This document shows, one piece after another, positions 12,801-24,600 of a stretch of 64,000 nucleotides of DNA. This DNA is from Gnetum montanum (Eukaryota; Streptophyta; Gnetopsida; Gnetales; Gnetaceae). Below the pieces are notes generated by a model. That model was given only the letters and a program-made list of their open reading frames with translations, searched no databases and was not told where the DNA came from. The translations under genes were made by a program, and so were the position numbers. The first letter of the stretch is position 1, and every line of letters starts with the position of its first letter. The stretch covers positions 23,781 through 87,780 of the forward strand of contig MNCI01023641.1 in NCBI GenBank assembly GCA_015680685.1, in the 5' to 3' direction.

Positions 12801-13530
12801 GCCAAATTCACCCTTGAGCTAATCCATCTTTTCAAGCCTCACTACTAAGCTTTTGGAAAAGACCTCCAAGGCTATTTGAGCTAAGGGCAAGAGCTAGTTA
12901 CTCTTAATCAACCCTTGTTCATTCACCTAGTACTTGCAAGCATTCCAACACAAACAAAATTATTAAATCCAGATGGCCTAATGAAACCAAAAAGTAAACG
13001 AAAAAATTAAAGTTACACTTACCCTTCCACATAGTAGATGGTACCAGGAGGGTTTTGAAACAATGTGTTAACATGGTGACCAACTAGTAAAATGTTGTTG
13101 GCATTGCCCTAGATGAATTCAAGCATAGACTTTGGAAAATTGATGTGTGCCCCTAGTGTATATGATATAAAATTATTCACCCTCAACATGAGTATTAGGA
13201 TTGTTAATTATGAACTTTATGATCAAGTGAGAAGAGTGGGATAGTAAGGTTTGCATAATTACAACTGCTATTTCAAAAGCCAAGTGTGACCACACCATCA
13301 CATTGAAGTTCTGTAATAGGAAGGCTAGGATCTCCTTGGCCCCAAGCCTAAACTAAAGGGAGCCCTAATCCAATAGCATATTATTAAGTGGGATGTTGGA
13401 CCTTGGTGTGTGAATGCAACATAGGAGCCTGAACAACTTGATCACTACTAGGATGGATTTTAGGAAGGCCATGCATAACCTAGTAATGGCCATTAAGACC
13501 TCACATGACCATAACTAAACTTTAATAACC
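9817..13530 (-). pseudogene. Spliced antisense gene of family B, FCP1-like domain plus coiled coil (copy 1)
   Basis: A broken multi-exon gene lies opposite to the gag strand of its host element. Exons inferred by comparison with 50.2-53.7 kb, in gene order: about 13530-13020 (ending GTIYYVEG before GTAAGTG), 12955-12650 and on to about 12.1 kb, about 11930-11560 (WISQDPSQL), 11407-11222 (QATTKKAK), 11134-10993 (MTKDMINRL), 10821-10003 (DLKDCKEFVKAQ; DKILHCLEVGL) and 9892-9817, which ends in a stop. The first exon has RLGAKEILAFLL, FNVMVWSHL and later NANNILLV with LFQNPPGT. These resemble the RPG..EFL, WSS and NTLL(I/V)DD-to-NPPGT blocks of FCP1/NLI-interacting-factor HAD phosphatases. The catalytic Asp pairs are not preserved. 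The C-terminal part is Lys/Glu-rich and probably coiled coil. The phosphatase reading is an inference; the homology between the two copies is seen directly. Confidence 0.65.
10822..10992 (-). other. Intron of the antisense gene, copy 1 (171 bp)
   Basis: On the minus strand an exon ends ...APNVG, followed by GTAAGAAATT. A T-rich stretch ends TTACTTCTAG, and the frame resumes with KVGWDSN. The second copy has its intron at the same codon (52610-52704). Confidence 0.7.
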
Positions 13531-15290
13531 ATTAAATAATCAAAAAATTATATAAATAATGTCAACATTTTCATATTAAAACAAACAAAAAAATTCATAG
13601 TCTTCGACACTTAGAACCAAAATAGAATTTAACCAAAAATTAGACAAAGAGACCAAGTTGCCCATTAAAACTAATGTCAATCTTATGGTGAAAACATAAA
13701 TAAAAATTGCGAAAAATTTGTGTAAAACATTGAAACCATGAGAATTAGCTTGTACCAAGAATACAACCCATAAAAACAGTTATGAAATTTCAAATTGAAT
13801 TTAAAAAAGTTTCAACTAGAAATCCTAATTTATAATGAAATTAGCTATAGTGAAAACTCTAGGGAGACTAGTTGAAAATTTTGAAAAGTTCTAAAAAAAT
13901 ATTGGAAGTCAATACATAACATGTAAATAACTAGTAGAAGCCTAAATAATTCATTAACAAATACCAAAAATAGAGAAATATTGCTAATACAACCTGGGGG
14001 GTTTGTAGTTACAACAGTTAAAACTACAATTGTATATGGTAGTTAACACCAATCAAAAAATGATAATTTTCTACTAAAACATTTTTTGGAAGTATAAACA
14101 TTGCACATATACAAAATTTGGCATTAATTCTAGTTTTAGGCTTTAAAAAAATTCATTCAACTCGAAATCACTTCAAAATCTTACAAAAATCCCAAATTGT
14201 AGAAAAATGATTGTACTAGATCACTAGAAAAATACAAATTTTTTTTTCAAAAATTCCAAAACAAGTGTCATACCCTCCCACATGGCCCCAGGAATCCCTA
14301 GGAAGCTAGGAAATTGATAGAAAAACATTTTTCTAGTGCCAATATTATTAGTTTCAACAAGGTAAAAGTAATAAAAACCCAAAATTCCACTATGCACTAA
14401 CGCATGGAAAAATTCATAAAAAATTAACTGTAGACTAGAATTCAGTGATTTCATAACTAGTTTAACTAGTAAATAGTAGGAAAAAACCCTATTGATTTAG
14501 AAACCAAAAATTCCATGCCAATTTCTTATTTAAAAATTGAAAATTAATGCTACTTTTTAAAGAAGAAAATGGTGAAAATGCATAAAATGGCTTGGATGAA
14601 AAATTTTAAAACTTAGCATGGGTAAGCCCTAAGGGCAAAAAAACACTATGAAAACAGAACCATAAACTAAATACAAGGTAGGAAGTTTACAAATAAATTT
14701 TATTCATACAACAAGCCTATATGACATAAAATGCCTAAGTTCTAGGCCAAAAATTGTAAAGAAATCACTAGGAGGGGGTACTTGGTAGGCATTTTAGAGG
14801 AGCCTTCTTCTAGTAGAGGCCATGACAGACTTGAAAGCCCTTTGGTAATAGCTTCTACCTCTTGAAAAGATGGATTCTTGCTTGTATTCATCCTTCTCTT
14901 AGACATCTTTGATCAACAAATGGTAAAAAATCTTCAAATCCTCCTCCAACTCCCTTGCAACTATGTTGTTCCTTAGGGGAAGAATGGTAAAGATAGGCTA
15001 CAAGTAGATGAAATTTGAAGTAGACCTAATGAAATAGCTTTGGTGTTATGTACTACTTCTAGGAAATGGGACATGAGAATGAATTTTGGTAAAATTAATA
15101 CATGGGAATTGTTTCCACACTTATATGTTCTCAATCCAATCCCCATTTCCAAGACACCAAACTACTCTCACGTAACTCCATGTTCACAATTAGAAGATGG
15201 GAACTATGATGGGTTAGTGGAAAAATTAATTTATTTTAACAATTTAAACTTGGATGGCCTTGACTAGATGCCTTCCAAATAAACTAGTAA
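13531..15290. other. Noncoding stretch between antisense gene and array
   Basis: Mostly AT-rich. The minus strand at about 15000-14780 reads NNIVARELEEDLK and EDEYKQES without a stop for about 50 residues and could be a far-upstream exon of the antisense gene. No second copy confirms it. Confidence 0.35.
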
Positions 15291-15299
15291 AAACCCTAA

Positions 15300-17200
15300 T
15301 ACACTAGGATTAAAACCTTCATACAAGAACTACGTTGGGATTAAGTCTCTAAAATTCCATGGAATGGATTCCAAGCCTTGATCATTGCAAAATATTACTT
15401 CCTATACATCAATCCACAACATGTTAAAGTCAAAAACCCTCATACCAAAATTAGAAATCTAGTGTTGACATTGGAAGTCACTAGACCTCTAGGAAGGTTG
15501 AAACCCATGACAAAATTAGTTAGCTAGGGTAAATACATTGGTCAAGAGCTCAACTACACTAGCCAACATAGTTCCAAGGAGGATGGTGCTTTACACCACC
15601 AATAAATCCTTCAATCAACCTTGGAATGACCATGGCAAATCTTAAACCCTATTGAGAGCCTTTGGTAGCTCTAGAACTTTCTAAAACCAAACAAAAAGTG
15701 CTAAAAACCATAAATGTTGGTTGAACCATGTTGGGGGGGTATCTTAACCACGTTGGCTAGCATAGACCTAGCATATTTGGTAGGCTTATGATTATTAAAA
15801 GTCTCAAATAACCTTCAAAGTTTCATATCATGACCTTTATACAACTAGAGTCTTTGATCATCCTGCAATGTTAAATAACCAAGAAAAAGTAGGTCAAAAT
15901 CCACTTTAACATTGGAACTATAACGGTGGACATTCCAACTATGTTGGCCAACATAGTCCTAATGTAGTTCATTGAGGTTTGAGAACTAAATGCTAAAAGT
16001 GATATTGAAAGTGGCACATCCCAACCTTCACACCTTTTTAGGGTTTCTAAAAATCCTAAACTACAAAACAATGAAATAAAAATAAGTCAAAACACCTTAC
16101 AACCTCAAAACTACATAGGGAAAGCCACCAACTACACTAGCCAATTTTGTTCTCATGAAAAATTTAAAAATAGATCATAAACATGTCAAATCGACTCCTA
16201 GATGTACCATCCCAACCCCAAATCCCTGCTGGAGCCATCAGAGACCACCAAACCCTAGAAACTGAGTCAAAAATAGCTAAAATACATCATATTCCTCCCA
16301 TCCATTCTGAGACTACATTGGCTAGTGTAGTTTAGGGGGATGACCATATCTACACTTGAACAATCATCAAAATTAACAATTTTGTGTCTAAACCCTAGCC
16401 ATGGCCATTAGTGACCCTAGGAACTTGATAACTTGATTAATTTATCATCAAAACTTATCAAAAATGAAAATTTAGATGTAACTATATTGTAGAAGACTAG
16501 AGACATGCTAGCTAACATGGCCTTAGTGTAGTTGAGGTTTTGGAATAGTTTTGCTAGCATCATAGTACTTCAATTGGTCTAAAACCTGATTAGGAAAGCC
16601 TAGAACATTGAAGCCCTAAAGCCAGCTATAGTTTGATCATGTTTTGACCATAAAGACATCAAGTTTTATCCATCCACACTAAGGGAATCCTCAACTACAC
16701 TAGCTATCATAGTCCAAGGGGATGGTTTGAAATTTCAAATCTAGAAATCTATTTTGGCATTTAGATGACTGATTTGCAACCCTAATTCTCTTGTGTCATC
16801 TTAGGAAGATAATAAGACATCAATTTCAATCCTTAAATGCTACAAACCCATTTTTTCCATGGAGCTATGTTGGGGCCATGCTAGTAAGCATTTTCCTAGT
16901 GTAGTTGGCAATTCTTCGTAGCATTTGTGCCTTCTAGAGGATCAAATTAACACAAAAGTTAGAAAATATTCACTCATAATCCATTAAACTAGCAATTTGG
17001 ACCATCAGAACCCCAAAAAAAACCATAACAAACCTAGGTACTCATATTTTGTTAGGAACCATGCTAGGCCATGGTAGAGCCATGCTAGCTAGTGTAATCC
17101 CAATGTGGCTCCAATGTAGTTGCCAAAAGGGATCTAATTTCTACCTAAAAACAACCTCAAAATGACCTTTGCAAGTACCCAAAATTTTCCACCAACTCTA
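15300..17200 (+). repeat. Degenerate tandem array, about 190-bp unit, family B
   Basis: The dyad word 'actac(a/g)ttggcta(g/a)' recurs near 15545, 15730, 15935, 16120, 16310, 16505, 16690, 16870 and 17060, giving about nine units at 180-200 bp spacing. The unit near 15938-15957 holds a perfect 20-bp palindrome, ACTATGTTGGCCAACATAGT. It occupies the region just upstream of an LTR-B start. Confidence 0.7.
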
Positions 17201-17219
17201 TAGCCTTACACCATGACTT

Positions 17220-18184
17220 GTTAAGGGCTAAAACTTGACAAATGTAATACTAATTGACTAGTATTGATCATGTTTTACCCCATATTTTTCACCTTGATTG
17301 GTTTGGTCTTATTTCATTATCTTTTGACTTGATTTAACCTTGTTATGCATTAATGACCTTCATTTCCTTATCATTTGATGTTATTTGGCTTCATTTTCAT
17401 CATTGTCTTATTTTTTGGACCTTCTTCCACCCAAATGTTCCTATCATTTGGCATTTTTTTGACCTTCGTGAACTTCATTTAACATCACTTAACCTCATTG
17501 AACATCACTGTGACCTTGTTTGACCCCCAAAACATCATCTAATGGGATTCAACAATCATTTTGGATTTATTTGGCCTCATTTGTCAATCATTTGGCTTGA
17601 TTTCATGTTAGTTGGCCTTTGGTTTACCCCATCTACCTTATCCTATCCCCAATGATTTTTGTTGACCATGTTTTAGCCTTTTTTGACATCATTTAATGGT
17701 ACTTGACCATCACTAGATTGTCGTTTGGCCTCATTAGAGCATCATTTGGACTCATTTGATCATCATTTGGTATCTACTTGTCCTTATTTCATGCTTTTTG
17801 GCCTTTAGTACATCTTACATACCTTGCCTCTTCTTTTATGGTCCCTATGGACCATGTGTTGACCTTGCTTGACTTTAGTAGATGAGATTTGATACTTGAC
17901 CTCATTTAGTTTTTGTTCAACTTATTTTACATTATTTAGCTTTTGTTTCACCCTATTTGTTTTAAGTTACCTCGTATAACCATTATTAACCTTGTTTGAA
18001 TCTTTTTTGACCATTGATGTAACATTTTTTGACATATTCATGAATTATTGCTAGAGTATTTTACATTATTTTGGCACTATTTGCTCATTTTATCACACAG
18101 GTGCTACTTAATGTGCTTATGGTTGATATGCAAGATTTGAGTATGGACACCTAGAGGCAAATCAATTTACCTTTGAGCCAAACT
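17220..18184 (+). repeat. 5' part of a family B LTR (left piece of second copy)
   Basis: It runs colinear with the first 0.9 kb of the LTR at 5169, through 'cttaatgtgcttatgg' at 18110, and stops where the pol relic begins. The matching right part of an LTR-B resumes at 29248. The exact start is uncertain (within about 60 bp) because no clear polypurine tract is visible. Confidence 0.6.
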
Positions 18185-19530
18185 NTGTCTTTTCCTATTC
18201 ATATAAAGATATGCTAGGTCTTAATCCATGCCTAGCATAACAAAACATCATACTTGATCCTATTATCAAGCTAGTTAAGCATAAATTTTGGAAGATTAGA
18301 TTAGACTTTTCCTTGGTAGTTTGTAATGAAATCACAAAACTATATCAAGCTAGTTTTATTTGAGCTATTGATTACATGGAATGGGTGTCCAACATAGTGG
18401 TAGTCCATAAGAAAAATGGGAGTATATGTATCTACATTTATTTTCAGGACTTGAATAAGACAAGTATCAAAGATGATTTCCCTTTTCCCAGTATTGACCA
18501 ACTTATCGATATTATGGCTAGACATGCCTTATTATCCTTCATGGATGGATTCTTGGAATACAACCAGGTTAGGATTAACTAGGAGCATCAAATTTGTATG
18601 ACCTTCATGACACCTTGAAGAACCTTTTGTTACATCATGATGTCCTTTGGTCTAAAGAATTCAAGCACAACTTTTCAATGAGCCATGAAGTATACCTTTA
18701 GTAATTACATGTTAGGATTACTTAATGACTACATGGATGATATAGCCATTAAGTTCAAAATGGTCAATGACCATGCGCATGACCTTGACCTTGTGCTTAC
18801 ATGATGCCTTAAATATTAACCTAGGCTTAACCCTAAGAAATGTATCTTTGGTGTTAAAACTGATAAGATGCTTGGATTTGTAATATCCGAAGTAGGAATA
18901 CATGTCGATCCTAATAATGTTAAGGCTATATGCAACTTGGTAGCACAAAATAACCTTAAATAACTTTGGGAAATGTAAGGTAGATCACAATTTATCCATA
19001 GGTTCATTGTTAGGCCTATAGATAAATTACAACCCATGTAACACTTACTTAAGAAAGGAGTCTACTATGAGTGGATGGCTTGATGCCAAGAAGCCTTTGA
19101 AAACCTTAAGGAAGAGTTGGCACAACTACCCACTATGTATCTACCATAAAAGGATTAAGCTTTTTAAATTTGCCTTACTATCTCTGATATGTCCATCATC
19201 TTTCTACTTTGTCAAAAATGAGATGATGGAGGCAAGTTTCCCATATACTACCTAAGTCATGCATTAATTACCTATGAGATCCAATACACCGAAGTGGAGA
19301 AGTATTGTCTAGCACTAGTCTTCTTTTTAAAGAAGTGGAGAGACACTACCTCTTTAGAAGCCAAGTCATTGTCATTCACAAGAACAATGTGCTTAAATCC
19401 ATGATGACAAAGATCCATGAAAGTAGCCATATAGCCTATTGGAAAGCCATAACAATCGAGTTTGATCTCCATTACATCTCGCAAGCCTTAATGAAGGGTC
19501 AAGCTATAGCCACATAACTTATCATTTTTC
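18185..19530 (+). pseudogene. Ty3/gypsy Tat-like reverse transcriptase and RNase H relic
   Basis: The plus strand gives the order of a gypsy pol. It starts with SYKDMLGLNP and KLVKHKFWKIR, then EWVSNIVVVHKKNGS, DLNKTSIKDDFPFPSIDQL and SFMDGFLEYNQV. The catalytic YMDD box follows (YMDDIAIK, near 18733), then LNPKKCIFGV, then the RNase H region with VEKYCLALVFFLKKW, ending QALMKGQAIAT. The motifs KDDFP and LSFMDGFSGYNQ are characteristic of plant gypsy elements of the Tat group. Several stops and small shifts break the frame. No gag or protease precedes it: it begins abruptly at the truncated LTR-B. An ambiguous base sits at 18185. Confidence 0.9.
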
Positions 19531-20010
19531 TAGTAGAAGACCATGTAGCCATTGACATTGAATTTATTGATGAGCATGTCAACATTGCTAGCAAAGTACT
19601 TCAGGAATATGATGCAATTATGCACTTTGATAGATCTTCAACTACCCATGGGACTAGTGATACTACCATCATAACCTCACCTTTTGGTGAAATCCAATCC
19701 TTTACCTACTATTTTAAATTCCCATGTACCAATAACATGGAGGAGTATAAAGGATTGATTAGGGGAATGATGGTAGCTTGTGATCAAGGAATCAAATGCT
19801 TGATGATAAAGGGTGATTTATAACTTATGTTTAACCAAGTAATAGAGGTTTACACCTATAAAACCAAACATTTGCAACCCTATTGTGACCTATGTAGGAA
19901 ACTAATGCAATAATTTATGGATATTGGTATCCAATATATACCCCAAACTAAGAAAACATTAGTTGATGCCATTATGACCTTAGCCCTACATGTGATGCTC
20001 GATGTGTTTA
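19531..20010 (+). pseudogene. Second (archaeal-like) RNase H of a Tat element
   Basis: Between RNase H and integrase the frame reads HFDRSSTTHG, SPFGEIQSF, FPCTNNMEEYKGLIRGM, IKGDL, VIEVYTYKTKHLQPY and ADAIMTLA-like VDAIMTLA. This is the extra RNase H domain known from Tat/Ogre gypsy elements, with its NNMAEYEAL and DS/DA blocks partly kept. One in-frame stop follows IKGDL. Its presence places the pol in the Tat lineage. Confidence 0.85.
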
Positions 20011-20269
20011 GCAAGTTATCTTCCTTAACCATGAACTATGCTATTCCCATCACGCAAAACACTGAAGGTGACTCGATAGCTTTTGTTAACACCACTTCTC
20101 AAAAGGAGTGGTATAAAGATATGAAGTTTTACCTAATGCATGGTGAATCTCCTCAAGGCTTGACCACTTCTCAAAAGGACACTTTATGTAAAAGATCAAA
20201 GCATTATGTCATTATACCCAAAAACACATTATGTTGATGGTCCTATGATGGCATATTATTGGTGTGCTT

Positions 20270-21345
20270 GGGAAAAAATGAAGTCCACATAGTCCTTAAG
20301 AAAGTTTCATAAAGGTGTATGTGGAAGGCATATAAGACCTAGAGCCATGGCCGCTAAAATTAGATGACTAGGATTTTACTATCCTTATATGGAAAGTGAC
20401 TGCTTGTAGAAGGTTAAGACTTGTGACGCCTATCAATGGCATAGGAACATGATACACATACCACCAATTGAGTTACACACTACTTAGACAACGTGGCCAT
20501 TTCAATAGTGGGAACTTAACATTATTGAACCTATAATGTGTAAGTCTTTCATAGGGCATAGCTTCATTATCATTGAAATTGAATACTTTACAAAGTAGGT
20601 TGAAGTTGTTTCCCTAAGGGAAACAATGTCTCCACAATTCTGTAGGTTCATATTGGACAACATAGTAGTCCATTTTGGCATATCTTTGAGCATAGTTATA
20701 GATAATGGATCACAATTTAGTGGCCAAGAAATGCAAACCTTTTATTAGGACTTAGGCATTAAGTATTCCTTCTCATCACCATACTACCCTCAAGCCAATG
20801 TTCAAGTTGAAGCTAGCAACAAGGATATTATAAAATTGATTAAAAATGCTAAATAATAGTAGATGCAAGTGGCATGTGTAGCTTGTCCACATACTTTAGG
20901 ATGATAGAACTACCTATCGAATTATGACTCATGTAATCCCATATAGCCCGGTTTATGGATCTCAGCCTATTTTTCTCTTTAATTGTAGGTTTCATCACTT
21001 AGGGCAGCCCTATCACACTTCATCAACAATGAGTAGAACAAGGAGCTATGTACCATTAACTTGGACTCAATGTACGAGCAGTGGAAACAGATGCTTGCTT
21101 AAGTCAAATGGTACAAAAAGAGGTAGAAGAAACAACATTTTCATGACCTAAATAAACAAAAGATCAAGAAAGGAAACTATGTCCTTAAGGCTATTTATGA
21201 GTGTGGAAAAATTCTCAGCCAACTAGGAAGGGCCTTTCTTGGTCATCAATGCCTATGGAAATGAAGTCTTCAAAGTAGTAGACAAAGATGAAAATAAATT
21301 GGCCAACCTGGTCAACCATTCCTATATCAAGTCTTATTACATCTA
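20270..21345 (+). pseudogene. Integrase relic of the Tat-like pol
   Basis: The zinc-binding start is visible as HKGVCGRHIRPRAMAAKI and, about 30 residues on, CDACQWHRN. The core follows with LNIIEPIM (the first catalytic Asp appears as Asn), IVIDNGSQFSGQEM (second Asp), SSPYYPQANVQVE and the third acidic residue in QVEASNKD. The C-terminal part has KGNYVLKAIYECGK and ends LVNHSYIKSYY, the usual end of such pols (LK.YY). There are many stops. Family A LTR sequence begins about 40 bp after the end. Confidence 0.85.
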
Positions 21346-21385
21346 ACATGATCTTCCTTAGAGGTACAAAATCAATAGTAGAAAC

Positions 21386-21501
21386 TGCCAGAGCTTCGCT
21401 ACAATCTAACTCTATATGTTATGGAACAAGGGAGAGCTTCTTCTTATTTATAGACATTGAGGTGGATTGCGATATCACATACATGATATCATGTCCCATC
21501 A
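21386..21501 (-). repeat. Truncated 3' LTR of the family A element
   Basis: It matches 29086-29247 closely: 'agcttc(g/a)ctacaatctaa' and 'ctctatatgttatggaac' next to 'aagggagag', then the TATA region and a GATATC cluster, ending TCCCATCA. Only the outer 116 bp (the start of U3 in element orientation) is left of about 840. Confidence 0.85.
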
Positions 21502-21513
21502 TACCCCCATGAC
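21502..21513 (-). other. Polypurine tract of the family A element
   Basis: The minus strand reads CAGTCATGGGGGTA directly before TGATGGGA, the first bases of the LTR. It is short but correctly placed. Confidence 0.5.
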
Positions 21514-21654
21514 TGAATAAAAACTTGTCCTCACGTTACAGTGATTACACAGTGGATAGGTATGGGATTATTGATGGAAAAAGAAATGGAACCGTGCTGC
21601 AGTATGGGAAGAAACACAACACACAAAATATGTTATAACAACAAAATTTGGAAC

Positions 21655-24600
21655 TCATGTAGTTCCTGGTGGCAGTGGCTCCTCCATTGGTGCCTTCCCT
21701 TTGTCTTGTGCTCTAGGCTTTGAGGCTTGTTGGCGTTGAAGTATGGCCTGGAGTTTTTCCTCTTCAGTCCAAGCATCTTGTCCCATCCATGCTAGTGTTT
21801 CGATGTTTTACAGAGTCGACACTTCCCATGGACAAGGTAGTTGCAGGAACATCTAGTTGGATTTGACATACCATGCCTCGAACACCCGTCATTCCTCCTC
21901 ATAGGTTCTAGCTTTGTTCTTGTATTCATGAAGGTCCGTTAGCCATTGAGCCAAGTCTGTTGTGACATCTTTCTATCCCTAGTAGCTGGCTTTTACCACC
22001 TTGAGTTTAGACTTTGCAACATCTAGTTTCTTTGCCAGCTTCTTGTACTCTGCAAATTCTGCTTCATATTTGATGTGGGTGGAAGCTACCTACTGCTCGA
22101 GCTCTAACCTCGAGCACCTTGCTATTAACATGGCAAGGTTGACATATCTAAGGTTTGCCAACTCCATGTATTCTTTCAAGTCCTGGATCTGTAGGTCCCG
22201 GTTCTTAACTTCTGCTTGGTGGGCAAAGGCATATGTGTCCAATATGGCTCACCAATCAGTGCGTTGAGCACTGATAGTGTTGATTTGGGCCTTGGACATA
22301 TGGATCTTATTCTCTAGGATTTGTTTGTACATTCCCACCTGATCCTGGAAGTGCTCCTTCAGCTTCTCATGTTTTTTATCCTCGTTTTGCCACGCGATGA
22401 TCTCAATTGCTGACTTTTGGTGAATAGCGCGTACCTCCTCCATTGAGGGGGTTTGATTTTCTTTGGCTAAATGGCTTATGTCTTAGTTGAATTGGATAAA
22501 TTTTTCTCGTAGTTGATGAAAGTGTTCATCGAGAATGTTCTTTTGCTTTTCTACAATGGTCAATCGAAGATTGTCAGTCGCAAGCTACTGATTTTCTTCC
22601 TATAAGGCTTTGAGTACCTTAAGATATGCATGAGTTTACACCTATGCTGTGGAGGCATCCCAAATAGCCGTCTCCTTTTCTTCTACCACCTTCTTATTCT
22701 CTATGATCAACTTTGTTAGTTGCTCCATTCTAAAATTTTCTAACTGGTCTACGGGAACAAATTGCAAAGGATCCTGCTATGCTGCTTGTAAGGCCACGAG
22801 CTACTCTTGTAATTTCTACACTTCAGCTTCAGCATGCTCTACCCTTACTTCTGTTAAGATTAGCTTTCCCTTTGTGGAAATGAGGTATGACTGAATTGTT
22901 GTTACATCCTGAGGGATGTCAAATAGAGATGTCATTACTTGCCCTATTTGAAGTAATCTATCAAGCACATCCTCATGTTTTGTAGGAGTCATTAAGGTTT
23001 TGGCCAGAGTTTGAGCATCCCGTGCTCCTGAGAGATCTACCGGTGTAATAATAGGTACATTGAAGGATTCCTTGATGTGGTTTGTGACCACATCTATAGC
23101 TCTCGTGGCATTCTAGTGTTGCATGACCACCACAGTGGCCCCTTCACCAGTCTCTAACTGCACCTGGAAAGATGTCGCATTTCCTAAGATCTGTTGTGAT
23201 CATCTACTATCTCTTCCTCCTGTTTGAATGGATACTTCTTTCCTTATGTGATCTAATGAAATAGTAGGCTGCCTGGCATCATCGATGACATGGAAGAGGT
23301 TTGTATCATCATGACTTCTCCAACTGACCATGTCAGTGATGGCCCTAAGATGGTTTATCGATAGTCTATAGTCTTGTAGTGGTGACCTAGTTCCTGTTGT
23401 TGGCTGGGACCTGTGGCTAGAGGTTGACTGGTTCCAACCACCTATTCTTATTCTTGTTCTTTTTTTTGGTCTCAGCTCTTCGCCAGTGATCTTTCTTGGA
23501 GCTGGCACCTTTAGTAATTTAGCATATGAAGCAATTTGGGCTTTTCAGAGGACTTCATTAGTGTATCCCTGAATACCAGCATGTCGAAAAAGATTTCTGA
23601 TAAGACAGAGGAAAGGCAACACCATCTTCCCTATCTTCCATTCTTCGAACTACCTCTAGATCTTTGTCAAATATAGATGGGGTAGGTTAGCATTGAACTT
23701 TCCCATCAACACTACACATCCTCTGGCCACATACGTGGATATTATTTTTAAGCCTTTTGTGGGGAAGAGGTGATATGTTCCGATTTTGAAGTAAACTCTC
23801 TCTTTTGTCATTAGTTCACCAAATGCTTTATCCATACCATATGTCTTCTCCAACCAATCCTTTCACACATCAGGGTCTGAACGGGTAGATAACTGAGCAA
23901 CCTAGGGCCTTATATTTGAAACATTTAGCACTTCTAAAATTGCTTGCACAGAGAAGTCAGTTGTCACACCACAAATATTCACAGTGGTGCCTTGCTCCCT
24001 ATTGTGCCAGAATTGATATGTCTCTCCTAGGTACCAGGCACCACTTTTAGAGAGGATAGGCCAAAAGGGAGATCCTTTGAGGTGATCCCTAACGGCCTCA
24101 GGAGTGAACTCTGCAAATGATTCAAAGTTCAATTCCACAATCACCACAGTGAATGTGGACTTCTCGTGGATGGCCTGAATGCATTCTTGGGGCAACATGA
24201 GTTATTGTCCTAGTTCAGGAGCTGTAGCAGCTCCTCCTTTTGCCTACCTAGACCGTCCGGTAGGAGGTTCATCTTGATGAATGCTAAATGATTACTCCTC
24301 CTATTCTGCATGTTGTCCAGCAGGTCTTTGTCTTCCACCTCTCCGAGCTTGTTTGCTTCCACCTTGGATAGGACCTTCCTGCTGTCCACGTTTCGGGGCC
24401 GTCTACAATCACATGGGCCAAGAATTAGTAAGGTTGTTTTTGAACTTAATTTATACCTTACTACTTGCCTTAATTAATGATCTTATGTTATCACGTGTGA
24501 TAATGCCTGAAAGTTTGTAAATTTGAGTCCTGTGACTTAGGTGGTTTCCATTTTAGTTTCCTGGTATACCTAAGGGTTAAATGATTTTTAGGCACAATTA

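Noticed and set aside
15300-17200. CRISPR-like regular repeats.
   Set aside because: Units of about 190 bp with degenerate dyads, no short exact repeats or unique spacers; plant retroelement context.
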